64,000 nt of DNA, from positions 620,001 to 684,000 of the forward strand of contig NC_085851.1 of the NCBI RefSeq assembly GCF_020906515.1. The letters are read 5' to 3'. The position numbers and the translations under genes are program-made. Source of the DNA: Vanrija pseudolonga. Lineage: Eukaryota > Basidiomycota > Tremellomycetes > Trichosporonales > Trichosporonaceae. Positions 56,001 to 64,000 of this stretch are shown one piece after another (within the stretch, counting starts at the first letter, position 1; each line of letters begins with the position of its first letter). A model generated the notes under the pieces. The model saw only the letters and a program-made list of their open reading frames with translations. It was not told where the DNA came from and did no database searches.

Positions 56001-56868
56001 GACGGCTCTTGGCTCGTGGCAGGCAAGCCGCTGCTGGTTATGGGGCTTGGCTTGTCGCTGGCACTGGCGTCGGCACAGGTTATCGTCGGCTTATCGTTTC
56101 CGCACCCGTCGCATGACCATTCGCCAATCACGCTGTCCCGTTGACTGTCGTAGTTGGGCTGGTAGGTGGACGCAATCGCGAATTCTTTGGTACCCCATTT
56201 GTAGCCAGGGAGCCGAGCATAGACGATCCACCTGGTCACCTTCATGGAGGCCACAAATTTACGGCGGGCGCACGGGATAAGGAGTGGCAATCCAACAGTC
56301 TCGGCATCGGAAAGAGGAGTTACACCCCCGTCGCACTCTTTGCCGTCCCCTTCAGCTTTGCGGAGCACAGTGTCGGAGCCGTAGCCGACATTTTGGAACT
56401 CAGGTTGGCCACGAATTACGCCCAAGATCATGGCTTTCTCCTGATCACCTCCGGACGTCATCCGTATCGAAGGCTGATCGGTCCATTCGATGGTGGAAGG
56501 AGGATTGCAGTGGCCGTTGCAGCATTCGGTCGGAGGGCCCCAGATAGCGTCTGCCTTCTCTTCCCAAGCATTGTTCCACTCGACTCTGTACTCCTTGCCC
56601 TCCCACTCGGCCTGAGCAGGAGCGTTTGCGTCCGGGACTGCGAGTTTCGCCTTCACTGCTCCAATTATCTATGATGGACATCAGCAGCAAATCCAACACC
56701 CGGCTCGCGAGGACGTACGGATGAGTTGGAACTTGCGAAGTCTGTCACGTTATACTGAATGCTCTCAGGAGCGCCAACGTCGGCGTTCACCGAGACATTG
56801 GGCCCAGCAGTTGCCTGCTGGGTCACCAGGGCTGCCGCCAACAGGGGCAGCAAGCGTAGCAGAATCAT
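53014..56868 (-). CDS. Secreted calpain/papain-like cysteine peptidase with Ser/Thr-rich tail, copy A
   Basis: This is a predicted secreted 1217-residue protein from five exons (56868-56719, 56668-55632, 55583-55502, 55446-55178, 55129-53014). The signal peptide is MILLRLLPLLAAALVTQQAT. Next is an N-terminal domain with ECCNGHC and WSCDGCGND. The peptidase part has FWRDGINGGPLPQDP and then QIHSKNCWM. The residues Gln 315, Cys 321, His 497 (PEHEYWV) and Asn 518 (VHNPH) match the Gln/Cys/His/Asn set and the -6 Gln spacing of clan CA proteases. A Cys-rich module (CTPPTCFPGLC) follows, then about 600 Ser/Thr-rich residues, probably O-glycosylated. The tail is basic (CPPRRRRHMAAL). I see no GPI signal or transmembrane anchor. 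A TTTATA/TATAAA box lies at 56979-56984. Catalysis is inferred, not shown. Confidence 0.72.
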
Positions 56869-56978
56869 GTGGATTGAGGAGATCTGTCGGTGGGACTGGG
56901 TGCGTGTTCTGCGGCGGGCTGGTGACGAGTGAAGTACTCCGCAGGACGATGCCCGTTCGACATCTCACGAGCCGTCCC

Positions 56979-56984
56979 TTTATA
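56979..56984 (-). promoter_or_regulatory. TATA box of protease copy A
   Basis: On the minus strand this reads GGTATAAAGGG, about 111 bp upstream of the start at 56868. Confidence 0.5.
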
Positions 56985-58017
56985 CCCAACGCTTCCTCAC
57001 ACTGTCCGGTGAGCTTCGACGCGTCGTCGCGATGTCAACAAACCCCCAAGTGCCTGCAAAATGCGGCAACCAGGAAAGAATCGTCGCGTCTCCTTGGGCG
57101 AAGAAGGGGAGTAGTAAGGACGTCACATCCGCCCCCAACCCCCCGCCGTACTGGGCGCCCCTCTCATAGACGTCGAGATGTCGCGACGCAGCCTGTCATA
57201 GCGACCAGGAGGTAAGGGGTAGTAGTCGCATCAGAGAGCTTCGTAAAGTCGCACACATTGCGCTTCACCGGGGCTGTGAAAGCAAGGCTTTGTACGTTGT
57301 CAGTGCCTGTATCAGCCTTGAAATCAGACCCATTGCTGTCCCTCTGCAGGCAACAGCGCGTCGACACGACCGGGTCTCCGTGAAATGAGTCACGGCGTTG
57401 CCAGGGGAACATCGCGACGAGGCAACCCCATTCTAAGGAAACCGGTACAAAGCTCGCCGTCGAGGTGCGGAGGCAATGGTGGAACGAGCACAACTGTCCG
57501 GGGGATGAAGAGTAGCCGGTTGTGCCAAGAGCGTGGACGACTGCTGATCGTGATATGTCGGTATCATGGTAGGCGCGTTCAAGGGCCAATGTTATGCTGG
57601 ACTAGGAGCAATGATGTAACCGTTTCGGGTTGGTTGACCCCATTCAGGTTAGTGTAGGGACGCGTACTCACGCGTCACCTTTGGGAGATGGTGAGAGCAG
57701 GCGGCAGACGGGCAGGTGTACAACAGAGCAACTGTGAGCTGGTGTTAAGGAAGGAGCGGTGTGTCAGGTTACCACAGATCCGTGGTGGATGGACTCGCTC
57801 TTGGTAGTAATGACTGAAGCCATAGCAGAGTAGGCGCGCCAGGAGGTGATAGACTCGCGTCACGACCGGCCAGTCCCGTATTGTTGGACGCACTTGCACG
57901 AGCTTGACGGGTCCCAACGATCCCAAGGCGATCTGGGGTACCGGTGCCTGTGCCGGTAAGTTGTTTGAGATCCTTGGGCGAGATCTTTGGGGTTGACCCA
58001 GTGGGCATGAGTGTGTC

Positions 58018-58032
58018 GGGGGGGGGGGGGGG
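58018..58032 (+). repeat. Poly-G tract, 15 nt
   Basis: An uninterrupted run of G, the first of two on the same strand. Confidence 0.8.
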
Positions 58033-58446
58033 TCGTGTCTCTCTCCCCTGGTCCCCTGGATGTCATCCCCGAATGTGCGTCTGAGCTCTCGGCAAGGCAC
58101 GAGTGGAGGTTGGTCTTGTTACCGTCGCGCGCCTGTGGTCAACGAAAGATGTAGGTTCTCGCCAAAACCCGATGGGGCCAACAGTGTCTAGTGAGAAGGG
58201 GTGAGGAGGGGAAGTTGTAGCGAATTGTAGCACGGCAGCATGTCTGTAGAGAGTGAGAGGTGAGAGTGAGGGAGAAGAAGAGCCAAGGCAGCAAAACGAC
58301 AGGCATTGTTTGTCTTGACGACCAACTCCGTATTATGTAGATGGAGTAAATAAATATGACACATGGTATCCACGTTGCCAGGTTGGATTTGAGAGGCTCA
58401 AGGCTCGCGGCTCAAGTGTTGCTGCTGCTGGTTTTGCGGCTAGGAA

Positions 58447-58461
58447 GGGGGGGGGGGGGGG
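58447..58461 (+). repeat. Poly-G tract, 15 nt
   Basis: An uninterrupted run of G about 360 bp before the DUF4246 copy 4 start. Confidence 0.8.
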
Positions 58462-58819
58462 TACAGTTGGCACAGTCAGTTGGTCACGTTCGCCAGCAAC
58501 GTCTGCGCGTCTGCGCTTCTCTTTGCCTCATTCAACCAGCTGATATGATCTCTGGAATACACACACTCCGACACCTGTTCACCGTCGGCGTCATCTCCCA
58601 TGATCTTGAGACTGCTGCAAACCGCCCGGTTAACAGCAACCACCCGACATCAGAGTCGCGGGAGCACTCTGACTCAAGGCACGACAACCTACTGCTGGGC
58701 TTGGCTGAGCTCATAGCACCAGGCCAACGGCTCCGGGACCCGGAAACCTAACTCCTCAACTGACATTTAGACTGAAGAACAGGCAACTTGCCACTCAAAA
58801 CTTCCCACCAGCTCACATC

Positions 58820-60643
58820 ATGAACGGACCGCACAATGCGCCGGTCAGCACTGTACGTCCCGGCCTCGACTGTGCCCTCGACTTCTATATTGAGAATCGA
58901 ATACCTGGCGGCCACTTTCCAATGGTCCTTCGGCTGGATTGGAGCATGGACCCAGCACCGACACTGAGGGAGCGAGTAATGCTGCGCTTCATGGACAGTG
59001 TAACCGACTTGACTGGGTGGGAGCAAGCCGTCTTCGATGCCAAGCAAATAGACTCCTACTGGGAGGATCGATACGAGCTTGCCGCCGATAGCAATGTGAA
59101 GCCAAGCCCCGCCGAGGAACCGACGCCAGAGTTTGACATGTCCACCGACTTGGGACATGTTGGCTTCTCCGAGAAGATGTTTGAGTGGTGCATCTGGGAG
59201 CTGCAAGCCAAGGCGCAAGAGTACCTCTCCACGGGCTCAGTCAGCGTCTACGACATGGACGTTGCCATTTTCAAGAAGGACGTCCCCGGCCTACACTCAC
59301 CATTAGAGGAGGAAGCCTTGCAAACTCAGGCCATGCATTGGCAGCCCGGTCACAATGATACGAATCTCAAGGTTGTCCAGCCAGCCCTCTACGCACTCGA
59401 GTATAACCGCACAAAAGTATTCCGGCCGTGTGTCGTCACGCGAGGGAATTGCTTGGACCTCATCGGTGAAGGCGAAGTCGTTGCCCGTCCCCAGGTGAAG
59501 GATCAGTGGTACAAAAGCTGGGCCATTGAGCTGTCGACCCGATTTCAACTTCTTCCCTCCGAGGTTCAACTTGACAATCATGGCAAGGCGCATATCACCG
59601 GCTACATCAACAACATGCATCCCTTCAAGCACGCGTCGGCTTATCGGGCAATAGAGCGAATTCTCGATGAGGCTCTGCCTCTCCTCAAGGCTGCATACAA
59701 CAGTGTCCGAAGCCCTCCACAGCCAGAAGGCACGCGGTTTCCATGGTATCTCCAACGGTGCCAGAACCGTGGCTTTTGCATGGAAGTGGGGGAGAAGAAC
59801 GAATGGGGTCCACCAATCAACCAAGGATGCAAACCCGAAAACTACCGCTACGTGGATGGCGCTCCATCATCTCCAACCACCGAGGAGATGGACGAGTGGT
59901 TCACTAGGACGCACCCCTCCGTCCTGCCTGAGCCATTCGATACCTCAGCAGCTCAAGACGCGTTCAACTCGGTTCACCGCTACAACACTCCGCGCTCGTG
60001 GGCGGAACCCGGCGGGCAGTTCCAGGTTATCGTGTCAGTGGGCAACATTTTGCTTTCGCCCGAGAAACCCACGTACGACAGCGGCTCGTTCCATGTCGAA
60101 GGACTACTCAACGAACGCATTTGTGCCTCGGCTCTCTATTATTACGATAGCGACAACATCACCGACAGCCGGCTTGCCTTCGAGGCCAAGGCACACCCCT
60201 ACTCGCCCTGGTTGATACCCGACAGTGTGTACGAGCCATACAGCATTGATCGAGAGTGGTCAAAGGAGCTCTTCGGTGTGACTCTCGGAGCCACGGCATG
60301 CTCCAAGCATGTGTATATTAAGCTCGGAGCTGTTCAAACCCCTCCCGGCCGGCTAGTTGTGTTCCCCAACGTCCTGGGACATCGAGTAGAACCTTTCGAG
60401 CTTGTCGACAAGACGCGCGCGGGACATCGCAAGGTCGTCGCCATCTTCCTCGTCGACCCCAAGACGCCGATCATCTCCACTGCCGATGTGCCGCCTCAGC
60501 AGAGGCTCTGGGCTGAAGGCCGCTCACATCTATTAGGTGCCACAGTGCCTGGCCTCGAGGTGGCACATGAGATTGCCGAGGAGCTGATCAAAGAGAGGTC
60601 AAACTTGACGACTGGGCAAATCGGATACGGGACAGTGGACTGA
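58820..60643 (+). CDS. DUF4246 protein, copy 4 (intact HxE pair)
   Basis: This is an intronless 607-residue protein starting MNGPHNAPVSTVRPGLDCAL. It has LDWSMDPAPTLRERVMLRFM, FSEKMFEWCIWELQAKAQE, AHITGYINNMHPFKHAS and FQVIVSVGNILLSPEKPTY. The core motif is FHVEGLLNERICASALYYYD with His 425 and Glu 427. The late motif is VVFPNVLGHRVEPFELVD, then TRAGHRKVVAIFLVDP and STADVPPQQ. It is the only copy on the plus strand and lies between the two protease-like genes. The intact motif supports function in the same sense as copy 3. Confidence 0.9.
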   Translation: MNGPHNAPVSTVRPGLDCALDFYIENRIPGGHFPMVLRLDWSMDPAPTLRERVMLRFMDSVTDLTGWEQAVFDAKQIDSYWEDRYELAADSNVKPSPAEEPTPEFDMSTDLGHVGFSEKMFEWCIWELQAKAQEYLSTGSVSVYDMDVAIFKKDVPGLHSPLEEEALQTQAMHWQPGHNDTNLKVVQPALYALEYNRTKVFRPCVVTRGNCLDLIGEGEVVARPQVKDQWYKSWAIELSTRFQLLPSEVQLDNHGKAHITGYINNMHPFKHASAYRAIERILDEALPLLKAAYNSVRSPPQPEGTRFPWYLQRCQNRGFCMEVGEKNEWGPPINQGCKPENYRYVDGAPSSPTTEEMDEWFTRTHPSVLPEPFDTSAAQDAFNSVHRYNTPRSWAEPGGQFQVIVSVGNILLSPEKPTYDSGSFHVEGLLNERICASALYYYDSDNITDSRLAFEAKAHPYSPWLIPDSVYEPYSIDREWSKELFGVTLGATACSKHVYIKLGAVQTPPGRLVVFPNVLGHRVEPFELVDKTRAGHRKVVAIFLVDPKTPIISTADVPPQQRLWAEGRSHLLGATVPGLEVAHEIAEELIKERSNLTTGQIGYGTVD

Positions 60644-60849
60644 GTGCGCTTCGTACATAGACAAGATGTACGTGTATGAATGTCGTGAAGGGTACGAGCC
60701 GTACCCAATATGTCGTTTAATCAGTGCACTCAGGACAGTTCACATTCGCATTGTTTGGTTCATTCCTTCCAACTACTGAAACCGAAATCATCAACAATTT
60801 CTCGGTCGTTGAAGATTGCAGCGCGGGGCATACTGGAACCGAGCAAACA

Positions 60850-63800
60850 CTACAAAAGCCCGAGTGCTGCACCCAGTCGTCGAAGACGACTGCGGCGCCC
60901 ACCGGCCAACCGGCGGCGGCCGCTCGCTCCACCCTTGCCACCAGCACCACCCTTGCCGCCGCCAGCGCCCTTGCCCTGAGCGCCACCGTCACCACCTTTA
61001 CCCCCGCCGACACCAGCGCCTCCATCTCCACCCGCACCGCCATTCACGCCCTCGCCACCCTTGCCTCCGTCTCCGCCGCCATTACCTCCCTTTTGTCCGT
61101 CTGGGGCATGGGATACCATCGGGCCAAGGGTGATCGAGGTTATGATGGTCGAGTTGAGCGACGCAGTTGTGTTGACGCCGAGCACATTGTCGGTTGGGGT
61201 AGGGCCGGTCTCGACGGGCTTCGAGCTCGTATCCGTTGCGGTGATAATACCGCCTCCCACCCCATCGATGACCGTCTTGTCGCCTCCTCCCACTCCGTCG
61301 GTGGTCTTGATACCTCCTTCCACTCCATCGGTGAACGTCTTGCCTCCATCGCTGTCGGTCGCAGTCTCAGGGAGGTCTGCTGTCGTTGCAGGCGTCTCGA
61401 CTGGACCACCAGTGCCGGTTTTGATACCCCCTCCCATTCCATCCGTCAGAGTGCGGCCTCCGCCCTCGTCGGTATTCGTCTCAGGCAAGCCCGTGCCTGT
61501 GGTCGTGGCCGTCTCGTCTGGTCCATCGGGTGTGCCCGTACCCGTCTTCATTGGTCCGTCTGTGGTGCCAGTCTCCACTGGTCCGTCTGTGGTGCCAGTC
61601 TCCACTGGTCCATCTGTCGTGCCAGTCTCCACCGGTCCATCAGTGGTGCCAGTCTCCGCTGGTCCGTCGGTGATCGTCGAGTCGGTGCCAGTCTCTGTGT
61701 CTGTCTCTTGACCGTTAGTGTTGGTGGTTGTCGCGGTCTCCTCCGCGCCATCGGTAATGGTGGAGTCGTCAGTGGCGGTCGTCGAGTCGTCGGACGCAGT
61801 AGTGGCCGTCTGGTCTTCATCAGTAGTCGGTGTCGGCGTCACAGTGTCCGTGTCCCCATTGGTAGGGATAATTGGAATGATACCTCCGTCCGAGTTGGTA
61901 GTGAACTCTGTAGGCGTAGGGGTCGGTGTCGACTCTGAATCGGTGATCGTCGAGTCGTCAGAGGCAGTGGTGGTGGCCGTCTGGTCTTCATCGGTCGTGG
62001 TTGTCGGCGTCGTAGTGTCCCTGTCAGGGGTCGGGATAATAGGAATAATGGCGCCGTCAGAATCAGTGGTGAACTCTGTCGGAGTGGGGGTCGGTGTCGA
62101 CTCTGAATCGGTCTCCGTGGCAATTGTCGGCGTCTGGACGGGGGACGAGTCGTCCGTAGTCGTGTCTGCTCCCGTTTCGATAGGTGTGGCGGTGGTAGTC
62201 GAGCTGTCCGTGTCGAAGCCTATGGGGATTCCATAAATGCCACCAGCATCTGGCGTGCATTTTGAAGGGAAGGCCAAGCAGAAGACCAGCGGGATGAAGC
62301 CGCCTGCCAGCGGTGTGCACACTGGAGGCACGCACAGTTCCGGGAAGCACAGCGGCGGAAGGCACGGCTTTCCTCCAGGAAGACTGGTTGGCATCGGGGT
62401 TTCCACAGGGTCATACGAGGTTGGTGTCTCGGTGGCGGTCGTGGTGGTCGTTTCAGTGGACGAGGAGGATGAGGAAGAGGACGTCGAGCACCTTTTTGTA
62501 CGGCTGGCACCGTCCTGTCGCTTGAAAAACTGCTGCTGCGACGTAGTCACAACCTCGATAATGACATTGTTCCACGCATCGACATCGGGAAGACACTCTT
62601 CGGTGGCTTGGATAACGTTATCGACAATGTCTCGAAGTTTTCTTATCGTTATCTCCCTGCCATTGTTGGGATAGGCCATTTGGACGTTGTGAGCAACCAC
62701 ACTGATAATTAGCGCAAGTGTTGACAATCCATCACTCACGTTGGTCCAATGTTGGCGTATGAGCCCCCAGGCGACACCCAGAACACATGCTCCCCGCTCC
62801 AAAACTTATCATCGGGGGTGGCGGCGTCCACGTAAGGTACAGTTAGAGTTACCATCGTATAATACTTCCCAGAGTCCTGCAGCATGCGGAAAAACCAGTC
62901 ATTCTCTTCCGTCGGCTCGTCTACGGCGAAGTCAACGCCACTCGGTTTCACCCAACGCAGGGTGCGGGTGCCAGGGAAGAAGGAGTCTACGACCTTGTCG
63001 AGGAACATACAGTCAGCTCACATTGGGTCACTCTGCTTTCAGACTCACTTTCGTGATATCAGGCACTTCTGCATCGCAGGCCGAGTTTGGCTGCATGTGA
63101 AGCATTTGCGCCAAAAGAGTTTCCCAGGCGCCAGGCCACCTGCCAATGCAGTTAGGATCTCTGGCCCTTCTTTCCGGCACAAGGACTTACCAACCTCCGC
63201 CTGGCCTCGGCGTGTATCTCTCCTGCACAGTGGAGTAAGCGACAGTGTCTACTACGATAGGATCACTGCCGCGAGGCGAATTGAGAAGGGCTTCGGCATC
63301 GTCGTTGTCGTCGAGAGGCTGTACGGCACCGACAATAGCCCTTTTCCCATCAGGTTTGGTGGCAAGCATTTGGCCGAAGGCGAGCATCCAACAGTTGGGC
63401 TTATTTGATTGGAGGATGTCCTCTGGCAAAGGCTGCCTCCCAGGTGGAGTCCAAAACGGCGGGCCGGAGACGGGGCACTCGGCTCTCCTCTTGATACCAC
63501 CACAAGACGAGCATCGCCAATCGCCGTCCAAATTGTCGGATCCTTCGAGGCGGACACCTTGTTGGACGGTGACCTTGCCGACCTCTTCCCAAGGAACTCC
63601 ATTCACTTGAATGTCCGAAGTTGCACCACAGACCTTCTGGCTTTCGATTTTGAACTCTGAGATCCGAAGTTTTGGCCTAAAGGCGCGTTGGTAGCATGTG
63701 TTGACCATGGGCGCCTGGCTGCCGAGCGACTGACAGGTGGCGGAGGAAGTGGCGATGAGCTTGGCGTTGTTCGCGTCGTAGCCTTTGGTGCTCTTGATAG

Positions 63801-64000
63801 CGGCTATGATGTGGTCGTGATCGTTGTCAAAGGCGGTGCTGATCCCGCGCCATCCAAACTGATCGTTGACTTCGATGCTGTCCAGGGGCTGAACACAGTT
63901 TGCCTCGCAGCATTGGAACTCGGCTCCCAACCTGAATCGAGTCTCAGGGATTGGGTCCCCGGTACTGATAAACGTGGCTCTATAGTTTGGCGTAGAACAC
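60850..64000 (-). CDS. Secreted-type calpain/papain-like cysteine peptidase with Thr-rich repeats and Gly-rich tail, copy B (5' end off window)
   Basis: This is a paralogue of copy A; the start lies beyond 64000. Exons are >64000-63191, 63139-63049, 62993-62740 and 62701-60850. The N-terminal part has FQCCEANC and WRCSSCGGI, as in A. The peptidase part has PPFWTPPGRQPLPEDI, QSNKPNCWMLAFGQML with Gln six before Cys, GEHVFWV with His, and AHN with Asn exactly 21 residues after the His. Intron positions and phases equal those of A (GGGW/W, PT/V). A Cys-rich module (CLPPLCFPELCVPPVC) follows, then Thr-rich repeats. A GGxGG-rich stretch and a basic end (RRRLAGGRRSRLRRLG) finish it. Secretion is inferred from A because the signal peptide is not in view. 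Confidence 0.72.
61555..62125. repeat. Internal coding repeats in protease copy B
   Basis: Two kinds are seen. TDGPVETGT-type units of about 27 bp occur in tandem near 61555-61675. A longer unit starting SESTPTPTPTEFTT with IIPIIPT and DEDQTATT occurs twice (near 61790-61945 and 61945-62110). Such repeats are known to vary in copy number in fungal surface proteins. Confidence 0.7.

Larger units (their letters stand above)
56869..58819. other. Divergent intergenic region with two 15-nt poly-G tracts
   Basis: This is about 1.95 kb between protease copy A and DUF4246 copy 4. Poly-G runs of 15 nt occur at 58018-58032 and 58447-58461. ORFs inside are short and without domains. No gene, RNA or repeat family is supported. 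Confidence 0.4.

Noticed and set aside
53014-56868. Reading copy A as a ubiquitin-specific protease from the NCWM box
   Set aside because: The Gln at -6, the Trp after Cys and the later His and Asn fit papain/calpain better, and the protein has a signal peptide.
60724-61938. 404-codon plus-strand ORF with repeated SLHWSVCGA-type words
   Set aside because: It lies antisense to the repeat-rich part of protease copy B; its repeats are only the reverse reading of the coding repeats.
61555-62125. CRISPR-like or satellite array
   Set aside because: The repeats are in frame within a long coding exon and have no unique spacers.

Overview
The window is a GC-rich nuclear segment of a basidiomycete yeast. 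The best guess is a tremellomycete of the Trichosporonales type. The evidence is short introns (about 33 to 60 nt, with GTRNGT donors and CTGAC/CTAAC branch sites just before the acceptor), intron-bearing tRNAs, compact spacing, and a fungal gene set (CWC2, CMR1, SKI2, eIF3b, allantoate-type MFS permeases, Zn2Cys6 factors, DUF4246). The genus is an inference. I saw no transposon, LTR element, CRISPR array or rRNA.

Layout. 1-13 kb is housekeeping: the 5' part of SKI2 (minus), CWC2 (plus), a double beta-hydroxyacid-dehydrogenase-like protein (minus), eIF3b (plus), a GT18-like glycosyltransferase (plus) and the WD40 protein CMR1 (plus). 13-33 kb holds regulators and metabolism: a Zn2Cys6 factor with an unusually long intron, an MFS permease, a HAD dehalogenase-like enzyme, a second Zn2Cys6 factor with a fungal-specific transcription factor domain, a GNAT acetyltransferase, a GABA-transaminase-like enzyme, tRNA-Phe and tRNA-Ile, a three-repeat Myb factor and a 6PGDH-like/DUF1932 dehydrogenase. 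33-46 kb continues with a second allantoate-type permease, a small membrane protein, tRNA-Glu, an MFSD1-like transporter, a D-2-hydroxyacid dehydrogenase, a proline-rich unknown, a DJ-1/HSP31-like protein whose nucleophile is Ser, a fumarylacetoacetate-hydrolase-family enzyme and a small conserved protein with tiny introns and a 15-nt exon.

The accessory-looking end (46-64 kb) is the most unusual part. Four intronless DUF4246 genes (three tandem on minus, one on plus) are interleaved with two large paralogous secreted proteins on minus. By reading motifs, the two secreted proteins look like clan CA (calpain/papain-like) cysteine peptidases. Both keep Gln at -6 from Cys in an NCWM box, a His, and an Asn exactly 21 residues after that His. 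Each carries a Cys-rich module and a very long Ser/Thr-rich or Gly-rich tail. Two of the DUF4246 copies have lost one residue of the His-x-Glu pair that I infer binds metal, while the other two keep it. The same near-palindrome lies upstream of both degenerate copies. A functional link between the DUF4246 proteins and the secreted proteases is only inferred from their interleaving.
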